In this document: positions 21,705-33,467 of the stretch, piece after piece
How the letters are laid out: each line of letters begins with the position of its first letter
Numbering within the stretch: position 1 is the stretch's first letter
DNA from: Hibiscus mutabilis
Lineage: Eukaryota > Streptophyta > Magnoliopsida > Malvales > Malvaceae
Length of the DNA: 64,000 nt
Reading direction: 5' to 3'
Assembly: GCA_019671005.1 (NCBI GenBank)
Contig: CM033752.1
Span: 14,384,001-14,448,000, forward strand
Position numbers and translations under genes: made by a program
The notes under the pieces: generated by a model
Seen by the model: the letters and a program-made list of their open reading frames with translations, nothing else
Told to the model about the DNA's origin: nothing
Database searches by the model: none

Positions 21705-21895
21705 ATGGGTCCTTGAGGTATGGCGGTTTAACAAGGCCACTTAGACTATTGGGACCTCATTTGGGGCATGCAATTTAACTAGGCAACCCAAATGGATGGT
21801 GATCTTGCGGTTTAACTAGGCAAGGTCGGTACTCTTGCGGTTTAACTAGGCAAGGTTTGAGATATCATGTGGTTTAACTAGACATGGTATGAGAG
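21705..21895. repeat. Short tandem motif 'gcggtttaactaggcaagg' in the 5' LTR of C
   Basis: The core 'ggtttaac(t/a)a' is repeated about five times at 20-35 bp spacing. The same block occurs in the 3' LTR at about 29,985-30,185 with one extra unit. Confidence 0.8.
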
Positions 21896-22789
21896 ATTCG
21901 TGTATCCGACGTATATAGGATAGAGGTAGTCTATCCGGGTCACTATAAATGCCAAAATATGAGAAAGATCATGTGTTGAATCTTGTATCAAAATGCTTAG
22001 GGACTTGAGCATGGTTTGATTAAAATGCCTTGGGATTTTAGCATGAAATGATTATGATTATAAGAATATCATTATGTTTTGATTCGGTTGGAATCATGAG
22101 AAAATACTTTGGTAGAAGTATGTTTTGGGAAAAGAAAACATGTCTTTTTAAATGAATTTAAATGCATCATTGTTTATGAGCATTCTCACTAAGCATGTGT
22201 GCTTACGCTCTCCTTTTTCCTAATGATGCAGAGAATTAAAGTTTAGGCAGCAAGGCAAGGTTTGCAAGGATCAAAAAGACAAACTACTTTTGAGTATTAA
22301 CTCGGTTTATGTTTCCGGTTAATAAGGCAATGTGTTTGCCAAGGTTTTGGGGAGATGTAATTTTGTTTTCTTATGGATTTTGAGTATGTTCTATGCTGGT
22401 TTTTGAGGATGGTTGAAGTTGCTAAGCTTGATGTTATTACTAGTTTATAGTTGTGGATGAATGGTGGCTTAGGTATGCATCTAGAGTATTTCTTGAGGTT
22501 TGCTTTTTTTGTGATGGTTTGAGAGAGTTTTGTGTGCTATGTTAGGTGTGTTGGAATGTTGCTTATGTTGAAAATGGCTTAAATGTGTATTTTGGTATGT
22601 TTGGCAAAGTGGTATAGGGAGCGTGCCTCTAGAATGGTTCTTTGAATGCATGATGTTGTTATGGTTGCCTAATCTTGATGTAAATGATAGATTATGTATA
22701 TTGAAGTGTTGATATGCTTATTTGAAAGTTGATAGGGGTCAATTGCATCTAGAATTGGGTAAAAAACCAGCTAATCTTGACATTACAGG

Positions 22790-23125
22790 CCCAGATATAC
22801 CGATACGCTAGGGACCGTATCAGTATGGCTAGGCAATTAAGGCTGAGGTATTTCGGTACAGGCAGAGGCGTTCCGGTACAAACAGCCAATCAAAGCTAGA
22901 GCGTATCGAAACAGGTAATGGCGCTTTGGTACGCCTTGAGGTCACTGGAATTTTACCTTTTAGAGATGAGTCTGCGTACCGAAACACCAATAGCTCGTAT
23001 CGGTACGGTATGAAATGGTTTTAAATCGTATTTTAAATTTGGGGTAACATACCGGTACGGGCCTCCCCATATCAAAACGATGAGTTCACAACCGTACTGA
23101 TACGGGACCCAGCGTATCGATACGG
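22790..23125. repeat. CGTAYCGRTACG-type dyad array in the 5' LTR of C
   Basis: About ten variants of a short palindrome-like motif (CGTACCGATACG, CGTATCGATACG) are scattered in both orientations. A perfect 12-bp palindrome lies at 23113-23124. See the matching arrays in the other LTRs. Confidence 0.8.
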
Positions 23126-23553
23126 ATGTCGTTAATTTTGTTAATGTTATGGAAGGCTATTTCTATTTTCTTTCGTTTTAGTCCATGAATCTTGCTTTGG
23201 TAATTATTTAAGCATGGATGATCGTTTGAGGCTGAAATTTGACATATAAGCATGCAGTGAACCTAATTTAAGGTTGGTAACTTAAAAAGTGGAAAAGTCC
23301 TTCCAAATGGTTGAATTTATATTTTGGTCCCTAGATTGTGACGTGGCCAATTGGATATCGTGACGATGCCCGATTGAGATGAGTGCTCACTTTTGAACAG
23401 TATGACTATGTAGGGAAGCATTAACGCATTTAGATAAGATAAAAGAAAAAAATGGGTGTGTTTTAGGGTTAAATTTTTGGTTTACTTTGGTAAACCTAAT
23501 GTAGCTTGCTCGATTCGGTCTTGCGACTAGGCCGGTTCGAGGGGGTTACATTT

Positions 23554-23572
23554 TTTAGTATCAGAGCCAGGT
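23554..23572 (+). promoter_or_regulatory. Element C primer-binding site
   Basis: TTAGTATCAGAGCCAGG follows the 5' LTR by a few bases and matches the plant initiator tRNA-Met primer site except for its first bases. Confidence 0.8.
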
Positions 23573-23785
23573 TTGCGAAAAGTTTGGATGTTGTTGTTTG
23601 TTTAGCTGATGTTGTTTGAACTGCACGGTGATTGTGTATGTGTTCGGTGATTGTTTAATGTTTTGTTGGGGTATGATTGGGGACACATTGCCTATTACCG
23701 AGAATTTTAAATGTGTTTTAAAGTAAACTTGGATCATTTTCCTAATGTTAGCCTAACTTTAATGTATTTTGATGCTTTTGTTAGC

Positions 23786-24850
23786 ATGGCTCGACGTGAG
23801 ACATGATCTATGGCTAATACTGCCGGGGTTGGGCAGAGTAATGAGACAGAAGAGAATCTCCCTCGTATTTTACCTCATCCTCCTCTAGTGGTTCCTCCTG
23901 TTGATGTTGGGGCGGGTGAAGCACCCCAAGTTCACCAAGTGCCAGTATATGGTGATTTGACTCTATTGGTTCAAGCGTTAACATGAGCTTTTCAAGCAAC
24001 GATGGCTGGAGAGCAGGCGTAGAAATCGGCACCTCCTGTGGTGGCAAATCAAGGTTTACCCTTAAAGCGTTTGAAGAGTTTGAGAGGTGTAGAGTTTCAA
24101 GGTTTGAGCCCTGAAGCGGTCGGAGGTTGGTTGGAAAAGATGGTCTGCATTATGGATTAGATGGGATATAACGAGGAGCGCAAGCTGGGTTGTATTGTAT
24201 CCCTACTGTAGGGGGATGCGTACCATTGGTGGGTGACCACTATTGATGGCGTTCCTGAGGCAGATGTTACTTGGGAGTTCTTTCGGAGAGCTTTCAAGAT
24301 GAAGTACCTTGGTGCTCAGTACTTGGATATGAAAAAGCGCGAGTTTATGTTGCTATCTCAGGGAGGTATGTATGTTGCTGAATACGAGGTAAAGTTTGTT
24401 TGGCTGAGTCAGTATGCTCCGGAGTTGGTGTCAGATGACCAGCAGAGATGTGACAGGTTTCGTTATGGTCTTGTTAAGGACATTAAGATGTATCTCTTAG
24501 CTACAGATTACATGGATTTTGATGTGTTGGTCAATCAGGCCAATGATATTAAGCAGTCCTTGGGTGTACCTATTCAGGCCGTAGGTGTGAACTTGGGTAA
24601 AAGAGTGGCAGACTCTAGCTTTTTTGGGAGGCAAAATATGAGGTTCAGGGACAAGAGGCATAAGTCAGATCATAGGCATGGTGGTGATGTTGGCCAGGGT
24701 GTTCAGGAGCTCGTGTTACACCGGAGTGTGAGCAATGCGGTAGGCGCCATGTGGGTATGTGTTGGGGTAATACTGAAGCTTGTTGGATTTGTGGTTCATT
24801 TGATCACTTGAAGCATGATTGTTCTCGGGCTGCGAGAGATGTACCGGCAT
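23786..24850 (+). pseudogene. Element C gag
   Basis: The gag frame begins at the ATG at 23786 and is broken by TGA and TAG codons within the first 130 codons and again near 24,208. It then stays open from 24,233 to about 24,811 with DVTWEFFRRAFKMKYL and VAEYEVKFVWLSQ, the capsid core. A CCHC knuckle, CWICGSFDHLKHDC, lies at 24,781-24,822 in a shifted frame. Gag would form the particle and bind element RNA through the knuckle. It is inactive because of the stops. Confidence 0.85.
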
Positions 24851-24899
24851 AGGTTGTTGCACCTACTAGGGGCCGGGGTCGTGGCATGGGTAATTTTTA

Positions 24900-25421
24900 G
24901 AGACGCGAGGATGGTCAGAGGGGTACGGCTCATGCTGCAGCAGTGAGACCTGAAGGTGGTGGACCGGCTCGGGTCTTTGCTCATCGCGAGGGTCATAATG
25001 GCACGAATATGATCGCAGGTACTTTCACTTTTCAATCCTTGTCATTGTTATCTTTGATTGATTCGGGGTCTATACATTCATATATCTTGAGTGAACATGC
25101 ATCTATGTTGAATGTTCCTGTTGAGATCTTAGATGTTGGCATGTTGGTCACAAACTCTTTTGGGGAGACAGTTACAACAAGAAGGTTGTATCGGCGATGT
25201 CATTTGGTGGTACAAGGTCATGAGTTTGCCGCAGATCTGATGGAATCGCCATTTCATGGTATTAACGTTATTTTGGGAATGGATTGGTTGAGTGAGCATA
25301 GAACGGTTGTGGATTGTGAAACCAAGAGGATTTTCTTGAGGTTGGCCGATGATTATGAGGTTGTGGTGGTGGACGAGAATGTTAAGTTCCTATCCAACGT
25401 GGTTTCAGTGCAGAGAAAATG
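24900..25421 (+). pseudogene. Element C protease
   Basis: An open frame at 24,943-25,422 encodes a retropepsin-like domain: IDSGSIHSYI is the active-site motif (D-S-G), followed by VTNSFGETV, VVQGHEFAADL and VILGMDWLSEH, the second conserved block. It ends in a TGA after NVVSVQRK, where the polyprotein should continue. The active site itself is intact. Confidence 0.85.
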
Positions 25422-25499
25422 ATACTTGATGGCTGTCAAGCTTATTTGGCTATTGTTATGAATCCAGAAGCCAAGGGTGTTCGAGTGCAGGACATTCAG

Positions 25500-26844
25500 A
25501 CTGTTTATGACTTTTCTGAGGTTTTCCTGAGGAGTTACCAGGTTTACCTCGGGATAGAGAGGTGTAGTTTCGTATTGAGACATACGAGGGTACAAAACCG
25601 GTGTCCATTGCTTCTTATAGGATGGCACCAAAAGAATTGAAGGAGTTGAAGTCACAGCTTCAGGAGTTGTTGGACCATGGGTTCATTCGACCAAGTGTTT
25701 CTCCGTGGGGTGTGCCTGTTTTCTTCATAAAAAAGAAGGATGGTATGATGCGTATGTGAATTGATTATCGTTAGTTGAACAAGTTGATGGTAAAGAACAG
25801 GTACCCATTGCCACAAATTGATGACTTGTTCGATCAGTTTCGTAGAGCAGCGGTGTTTTCCAAGATAGATTTAAGATTGGGGTATTATTAGTTGAAGGTT
25901 AAGGATTTGGATATGCATAAGACCGCGTTCCATACGAGGTATGGGCATTATAAGTTTTTGGTCATGCCTTTTGGTTTGACAAATGCCCCGGCTGCGTTTA
26001 TGGACATGATGAATAGAGTGTTCCACGAGTATCTTGATCAGTTTGTGGTGGTTTTCATAGATGATATTCTCGTGTAGTCTCGTACCAAGGAAGAGCATGT
26101 TCGGCATTTGCGGATAATGTTACAGGTGTTGAAGGACAATTAGTTATACGCTAAGTTGAGCAAGTGCGAGTTTTGGCTAAAGAAAGTGACATTACTTGGT
26201 CATGTGGTTTCCGCGAAGGGTATTCGCGTTGATCCACAGAAGATTGAGGCTATTCTCAACTGGAAGCCACCTAAGTCAGTATCGGAGGTGTGTCGTTTTC
26301 TTGGGTTGGCTGATTATTATCGCCGTTTTGTTGAGGGATTTTTGAGTATTGCAGCACCGTTGACCAAGTTGTTACAGAAGAATGTTCCTTATGTATGGAT
26401 GGAGAAGCAACAACACAATTTTAAGAAGTTGAAGGAGGTTCTAACACATGCTTTTGTGTTGATACAGCCTGTATCTGGGAAGGAGTTTGTGATTTATAGT
26501 GATGCGTCGTACGTTGGCTTGGTATGTGTGCTGATGCAGGATGGAAGGTTGTGGCCTTTGCATCGAGACAGTTAAAAGTTCATGAGCACAACTATCCAAC
26601 TCATTATTTGGAGCTTGCGGCTGTGGTGTTTGCTTTGAAAATTTGGCGGCATTACCTCTATGGTGAGAAGTGTGTGATCTTTACAGATCACAAGAGCTTG
26701 AAGTATTTGATGTCTCAGAAAGATTTGAATCTTAGACAACGAAGGTGGTTAGAGCTGCTTAAGGATTACAACTTGACCATTGAGTATCATCCTGGTAAAG
26801 CCAATGTAGTGGCAGATGCATTAAGTCGTAAGGTTGCGGTTTAG
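25500..26844 (+). pseudogene. Element C reverse transcriptase and RNase H
   Basis: The reverse transcriptase palm can be followed from LKELKSQLQELLDHGFIRPS (about 25,640) through MPFGLTNAPAAFM to the catalytic FIDDILV at about 26,054-26,074. A stop codon follows where the family has Tyr. Further stops lie near 25,758, 25,773 and 25,890. The connection domain (LGHVVSAKGIRVDP, FLGLADYYRRFV) and RNase H (YSDASYVG, FTDHKSLKYL, ending NVVADALSRK) follow, with a frameshift near 26,550. The order and motifs are standard for Ty3/gypsy. The enzyme is dead as encoded. Confidence 0.9.
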
Positions 26845-26853
26845 CTTCGAGCT

Positions 26854-28330
26854 ATGTTCGTAAGATTAAGTGTGACGCAGGAGGGCAGTTTGCTGGCGGA
26901 GTTGCAAGTTAAGCCTACGTTATCACAGTTGATTAAAGTTAAACAACCGTATGATGATTCGTTGGTGGAGCATGTTAAAAATATAGCAGATGGTAATCCG
27001 ACGAAATTTCATTTTGATGATGATGGAGTTTTGTGTTTTAAGGGTCGAATAGTGGTGTTGGATGATCCAGAGTTGAGGCACACTCTAGTCCTTTTGCTAT
27101 GCATCCTGGTAGTGTTAAGATGTATCGTGATTTGAAGGAGGCATACTACTGGGTTGGGTGGAAAAAGGATGTGGCTGAGTTTGTTTCTAAGTGCATGGTA
27201 TGTCAACGAGTTAAGGCTAAACATCAATTTCCATTTAGGTTGTTGCAACCGTTGAAAATTCTAAAGTGGAAATGGGAGAGAATCACCATGGACTTTGTAA
27301 CATGTTTGCCGTTGACACCGGCTAAAAATGATTCCGTTTGGGTGATTGTTGATCGGTTCACAAAGTGTGCACATTTCCTGTCAGTGCATACAACGTATAC
27401 CTTGGACAAGTTGGCAGATTTATATATATCAGAGATTGTGCGCTTGCATGGTGTACCTAAATCCATTGTGTCGGATAGGGACCCGAGGTTTACGACAAGA
27501 TTTTGGAAGAGTTTGCACCAGGCCTTGGGTTCAAGGTTGAGTTTTAACACTGCATATCATCCTCAGTCGGATGGGTAGTCTGAGTGGGTTATCCATGTTT
27601 TAGAGGATATGTTGAGAGGCTGTATTATCGAGTTTCAAGGAACCTAGGAGAAGCATTTGCCTTTAGTTGAATTTGCTTACAACAACAGTTATTAGGCGAG
27701 TATACGGATGGCACCTTATGAGGCGCTATATAGCCGGAGATGCCGTACGCCCTTGTGTTGGGCTGAGGTGGGGGGGAAAGCATGTTACCCTACCAGATGT
27801 GCTAAAAGGCATGGATGAGAAAGTCAAGCTTGTATGCGACTGGTTGAAAGCAGCTACGAATTGGCAGAAATCTTATGCGGACTTGAAGCGTAAGGAGGTT
27901 GAATATGCGGTGGGCGAACGCGTATTCTTGAAGGTGTTACCATGGAAAAAGGTGATGAGATTTGGAAGTAAGAGTAAGCTTAGTCCGAGGTTCATTGAAC
28001 CATACGAGGTTATCGAGTGTGTGGGTCCTGTGGCATATTAGTTGAGGTTGCCTCCCGAGCTGGAGAAAATTCATAGTGTGTTCCATGTTTTGATGTTGAG
28101 GAGATGTCGGTCAGATCCATCAGTTGAGGCCAAATCTAACCTTTAATGAGGAACTCGTAGATATCCTCGATACCAGTAAGAAAGCTCTGTGTGGTAAGAT
28201 GATAGAGCTCGTGAAAGTCTTGTGGCGGCACCGAGGTGTTGAGGAAGCTACTTGGGAAAGCAAAGCAGATATGAAGGAGCAATTTTCGCATATGTTTCCT
28301 TTAGGTGATTTCGGGGACAAAATTCCTTAA
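26854..28330 (+). pseudogene. Element C integrase with chromodomain-like C-terminus
   Basis: An HHCC-type zinc module (HPGSVKMYRDL, then CMVC) starts near 27,099. The catalytic core shows MDFV near 27,290, VSDRDPRF near 27,467 and a third acidic residue after HPQSDG near 27,583, where a TAG interrupts. The C-terminal GPY/F-like part (LSPRFIEPYEVIE) is followed by a region near 28,140-28,300 with VLWRHRGVEEATWE, which looks like a plant chromodomain tail. Such tails steer integration to chromatin marks in known chromoviruses. Several stops and frameshifts inactivate it. Confidence 0.87.
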
Positions 28331-28342
28331 GTGGGGGAGAGT
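28329..28342 (+). promoter_or_regulatory. Element C polypurine tract
   Basis: AAGTGGGGGAGAGT directly precedes the 3' LTR start and is the expected plus-strand primer. Confidence 0.85.
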
Positions 28343-31300
28343 TGTAACACCCCGGTTTTGGGCTTAGCGGTTTTGGGGTTTATTAGACGGTCCGGTGGAC
28401 CGGGTTAGAATTCGAGTCCGATTCGGGACCATATATTTTTCGGTAGGATAAAAATATGGAAAAATAGTTAAAAATCATCTTTTAATATATAATGATTTTT
28501 GGTGGAGTCAATTTTTGAAAAGGGAATTTGGAAATATGACATTTTTGGTTAGTGAATAAAATGTGATTTTTTGAAAACTGTTTTAAAGTGACTAAAATCA
28601 AAATGGTCAAATCTTTAGAATCCTTAAGGAGTTAATCTACCAAGTTTTTGCTGGTGATTTCTCTCTTCAATTAAAACATTTTAAACATGTGTTTTAAAAG
28701 GGTGTTAATAAGGATTAAACATCTAAAGTTAGTTATTAGCTTTTAAAAGAATTCACGTAACTTTTTCCTAAACCTTTTCTCTCAACTTCTTTTTTTCTAA
28801 ACACTCAAAATTTTATCAAAATCCAAAGGTAAAGAACTCAATTCACTCAGATTATTGATTTTAATTTGTTCCTTTAACTTTGTTTTGCAAAATCTCATTG
28901 AAATCTTGTATTTTCTTAGCTTTTAACAAGCCAATTGAGGGAGAAATCATATAACAGGGGTAAGGTCCGTGATCTCCTCTGTTAAATGGTTTTTTATTGA
29001 TATTCCCAAGTATTTGATCCTTGATTTATAAGTTGTAATGTGGTTTTAATGTTTTATCCATGTTTAATTGAGTTATGTTGGAAATTTTGATGAAACATGG
29101 TGATTTTTGAAGTGGATTTGATTTCCAGTAATTGATATGGATTTAATATATGTTTTGAATGTATTTTGATGTTGATAAGTTGTTTTTATCAATAGAATCC
29201 CAAAACTCTTGAATCTCTAATTAGTTAGGTTGCTAGTTTTGAGGTGTTGATTGATGGCTTGAGTTGTTGTTCTATGGGTGGGTTAAGTTTCGGAAATGTT
29301 TGATGATGATTTTGGTATGTTTTAAATGGTTTTTGTGTGGGAAACTTGGGAGTTGCGGAAGATTGCGGTTAGGCAATGGTTTGAATGCATTTTAATGCAT
29401 TTATCCTATGGTTTTATATGTTTAAAATAGGGGATAATCAAAGCGACGAAGCTTGACGTTGTTTGGTTGCTTGCTAGGAGCCTTTTTTCGCGCTGGCAAG
29501 GAAGGCGAAGTCTATCGGTGAGTGGAAACTGGTTTTAGATGCTTTACAAAGGTTTGTAATGGTTATTGGGAGTTTAGGGTAAGTGTGAGAAACTTACCTA
29601 AGCTCGAAAGTAAGTTTCCCTTATTTTGCTCCTGAATATCGGCTTGGATATGAGCATGTTGTTTGCATGTTTTGGTAATAAACATGGTATGATTTACTTA
29701 CTAGAAATGCATGATTTTTAGTACATATGCAGGGGATTGAAAGTATATTAAACGCTATTAAGCATTGGTTTTCATTCCGGTTGGGAATGGTATTAATGCA
29801 TTTGCAACGAGTTTAGTGTATGTGGTGTTTTGTGAAATGCATTGTAAAACAGTGAGTAAATGGTTTGTAAAAGATATATTGTCTATGTGACATGGTGAAA
29901 ACAATTGGATATAGTTGGCATGCCATAGGATTAAAAGTGCATTATAAAATATGAGCAAAATCGATCGTGGCCATGGGTCCTAGAGGTATGGCGGTTTAAC
30001 AAGGCCACTCGGACTATTGAGACCTCATTTGGGGCATGCGGTTTAACTAGGCAACCCAAATGGATGGTGATCTTGCGGTTTAACTAGGCAAGGTCGGTAC
30101 TCTTGCGGTTTAACTAGGCAAGGGTGGAATCTTGCAGTTTAACTAGGCCAGGTTTGGGATATCATGCGGTTTAACTAGGCATGGTATGAGAGATCCGTGT
30201 ATCTGATGTGTATAGGATAGAGGTAGTCTATCTGGGTCACTATAAATGCCAATATATGAGAAAGATCGTGTGTTGAATCTTGTATCAAAATGCTTAGGGA
30301 CTTGAGCATGGTTTGATTAAAATGCCTTGGGATTTTAGCATGAAATGATTATGATTATAAGAATATCATTATGTTTTGATTCGGTTGGAATCATGAGAAA
30401 ATACTTTGGTAGAAGTATGTTTTGGGAAAAGCAAGCATGTGTTTTTAAATGAATTTAAATGCATCATTGTTTATGAGCATCCTCACTAAGCATGTGTGCC
30501 TATGCTCTCCTTTTTCCTAATGATGCAGAGCATTAAAGTTTAGGGCAGCAAGGCAAGGTTTGCAAGGATCCAAAAGACAATCTACTTTTGAGTATAAACT
30601 CGATTTATGTTTCCGGTTAATAAGGCAATGTGTTCGCCAAGGTTTTTGGGAGATGTAATTCTGTTTTCTTATGGATTTTGAGTATGTTCTATGTTGGTTT
30701 TTGAGGATGGTTGAAGTTGCTAAGCTTGATGTTATTACTAGTTTGTAGTTGTGGATGAATGATGGCTTAGGTATGCATCTAGAGTATTTCTTGATGTTTG
30801 CTTTGTTGCGATGGTTTGAGAGAGTTTTGTGTGCTATGTTAGGTGTGTTGGAATGTTGCTTAAGCTGAAAATGGCTTAAATGTGCATTTTGGTATGTTTG
30901 GCAAAGTGGTATAGGGAGCATGCCTCTAGAATAGTTATTTGATGCATGATGTTGTTATGGTTGCCTAGTCTTGATGTAAATGATAGATTATGTATATTGA
31001 AGTGTTGATATGCTTGTTTGAAAGTTGATAGGGGTCAATTGCATCCAGAATTGGGTGAAAAACCAGTTAATCTTGACATTAGAGGCCTAGGCGTACCGAT
31101 ACGCGTGGGACTGTATCGGTACGGCTAGGTAATTAAGGCTGAGGTGTTTCGGTACAGGCAGAGGTGTTTCGGTACAGACAGGCAATCAAAGTCAGAGCGT
31201 ATCGAAACAGGCAAGGGCGTTCCGGTACGCCTTGAGGTCATTGGAATTTTACCTTTTTGAGACGAGCCCGTGTACCGAAACACCAATAGCCCGTATCAGT

Positions 31301-31847
31301 ACGGTATGAAATGGTTTTAAACTGTATTTTAAATTTGGGGTAGCATACCGGTACAGGCCTCACCGTATCGAAACGATGAGTTCACAACCGTATCGATACG
31401 TGACCCAGCGTATCGATACGAATGTCGTTAATTCTGTTAATGTCATGGAATGCTAGTTCTATTTTCTTTCATTTTAGTCCCTAAATCTTGTTTTGATAAT
31501 TATTTAAGCATGGATGATCGTTTGAGGCTGAAATTTGACATATAAGCATGGAATGAACCTAATTTAAGGTTGGTAACTTAAAAAGTGGAAAAGTCCTTCC
31601 AAATGGTTGAATTTATATTTTGGTCCCTAGATTGTGACGTGGCCAATTGGATATCGTGACGATGCCCGTTTGAGATGAGATCTCACCTTTAAATAATATG
31701 ACCATGTAGGGAAGCATTAACATATCTAGATAAGATAAAAGAAAAAATGGGCGTGTTTTAGGTTTAAATCTTTATGTTTACTTTGGTAAACCTAATGTAG
31801 CTTGCTCAGTTCAGTCTTGCGACTAGGATGGGTCGAGGGGGTTAACA
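28343..31847 (+). mobile_element. Element C 3' LTR
   Basis: It starts TGTAACACCCC and ends GGGGTTAACA. It is the same length as the 5' LTR by chance, since both carry private indels. Its dyad array is at 31,085-31,420 with perfect 12-bp palindromes at 31389-31400 and 31409-31420. Confidence 0.92.
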
Positions 31848-31852
31848 TTTAT
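31848..31852. repeat. Target-site duplication of element C (right)
   Basis: TTTAT matches 20041-20045 exactly. Confidence 0.92.
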
Positions 31853-33172
31853 GTTTTTGATGTAATCTTAGGGTGGATTGGTTGTTGGAGCACTGAGCTG
31901 TGGTTGATTTTGAAACCAAGCGAGTTTCGTTGAAACATGCTAAGGATTACGAAGTGGTGGTTGTGGGCGATAATGTTAAATTCTTGTCCAATGTTGTTTC
32001 GACTTTGAAAGCGTGAAAGTTGTTAGAATTTGGGGTTCAAGCATACCTAGCTTATGTTATGAACCCTAATATGAAGGAAGTGCGTGCCCAAAATATTCGC
32101 ACGTTTGCGATTTTCCATGAGTGTTTTCAGAAGAGTTGCCTGGTTTGCTGCCAGATAGGGAGGTGGAATTTTGCATTAAGACGTACACGGATACAACTCC
32201 AGTGTCAATTACACCATATCGCACAGCATCAAAGGAATTGAACGAGTTGAAGATGCAGCTCCAGGAGTTGTTGGAACGTGGTTTTATTCGGCCTAGTGTA
32301 TCACCCTGGGGAGCACCAGTGTTGTTTGTGAAAAAGAAAGATGGTACGATGAGAATGTGCATTGATTATCGGCAACTGAACCAGTTGACGATTAAGAACA
32401 AGTATCATTTGCCAAGGATTGATGATTTGTTTGATTAGTTTTGGGTGCTACATTGTTTTCCAAGATTGATACGAGGTCTAGGTATTATCAGTTGAAGGTG
32501 AAGGATAAAGACGTGCCGAAGACCGCTTTTTGCACACGCTATGGGCATTATGAGTTCTTAATTTGGGTTGAAAAATGCACATGCAGCTTTCATGGACATG
32601 ATGAATCAGTTGTTCCATGACTTCTTGGATCAATTTGTGGTAGTGTTCATCGACGACGTCCTTGTGTACTCTCGTACCGAAGAAGATCACGATCACCATC
32701 TATGAATTGTGTTTCAAGTTCTGTTGGACAATAAACTTTATACCAAGTTGAACACGTGTGAGTTTTGGATCAAGCAAGTGGTTTTTCTTGGCCATGTTGT
32801 TTCAGTCGAGGGTATTCATGTGGATTGGCAGAAAATTAAAGCTATTGTGAATTAGAGGCAACCGAAGTCGGTGTCAGAAGTTTATAGTTTCTTGGGGTTG
32901 GCAGGATATTATCGTCGCTTTGTGGATGATTTTTCAAGGATTGCTGCTCTTTTGAAAATGTTGTTGCAAAAGGATGCAAGTTTTAAATGGACGGAGAGTA
33001 GACAACAAGCTTTTGAAAAGTTGAAGAAAGCTTTAACGCAAGCTCCAATCTTGATTCAACCTGAGTCAGGGAAGGAGCTTGTGGTTTATAGTGATGCGTC
33101 CTACATTGATTTGGGATGTGTTGATGCAAGAAGGAATGAATATGGCTTATGCATCTAGGCAGTTGAAGGTAC
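31853..33172 (+). pseudogene. Element A protease C-terminus, reverse transcriptase and start of RNase H
   Basis: The protease resumes with a broken VILG-W block and YEVVVVGDNVKFLSN. Reverse transcriptase follows: ELNELKMQLQELLERGFIRPS near 32,235, a small deletion near 32,560 that removes MPFG, then the intact catalytic FIDDVLVYS near 32,647-32,673. After connection-domain blocks (LGHVVS, FLGLAGYYRRFVDD) RNase H begins (YSDASYIDLG) and breaks off at ASRQLK near 33,165. The rest of pol and the 3' LTR are absent. XPB upstream sequence follows directly. Confidence 0.87.
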
Positions 33173-33467
33173 GCACGACATTTGTAAGTGGTATTAATTA
33201 TCAATAATACAAATCCTTTACACGTAACAGTTTCGGGTTTGCACGGTGTACCCACGAAACCAGAGACAGAGTCAGTCTATAACTAGAGTTGGCCCTCCGC
33301 AAATCATCTTCATATTTCTCAAAAAGAACATTCCGATTTTTTTTAGTCGGCGAAAGCACTTGAAATATTAAAAAGAAAGAGGAAAACCAACGTTTCGATC
33401 TCTGAAGTCTGACGGACTAAAAAACCGAAAGGGAAATCGGTTTTTCTAATACACAGATAAACCAAAC
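33173..33467 (+). promoter_or_regulatory. Presumed XPB promoter and 5' UTR
   Basis: About 295 bp lie between the broken retrotransposon and the XPB ATG. The transcription start and core promoter must lie here or inside the retrotransposon remnant. A weak TATA-like 'tctataact' occurs near 33,276. No other element was identified. Confidence 0.4.

Larger units (their letters stand above)
20046..23550 (+). mobile_element. Element C 5' LTR
   Basis: It starts TGTAACACTCC and ends GGGGGTTACA. It contains a short-repeat block near 21,710-21,890, a 'ctcactaagcatgtgtgcttacgctc' landmark near 22,188 and a dyad-rich block at 22,790-23,125. No ORF of note. Confidence 0.92.
20046..31847 (+). mobile_element. 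Element C: full-length Ty3/gypsy chromovirus-like retrotransposon
   Basis: This 11.8-kb element has two LTRs of about 3505 bp, a Met-type primer site, gag, protease, reverse transcriptase, RNase H, integrase with a chromodomain-like tail and a polypurine tract, in the standard gypsy order. It is flanked by TTTAT duplications. It is inserted inside the protease gene of element A, a member of the same broad group. Many in-frame stops make it incapable of coding for its own movement now. The LTRs differ by several indels (for example about 70 bp near 20,950) and many substitutions, so it is older than element B. Long LTRs and the chromodomain-like end suggest the Tekay/Del lineage. Confidence 0.93.
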
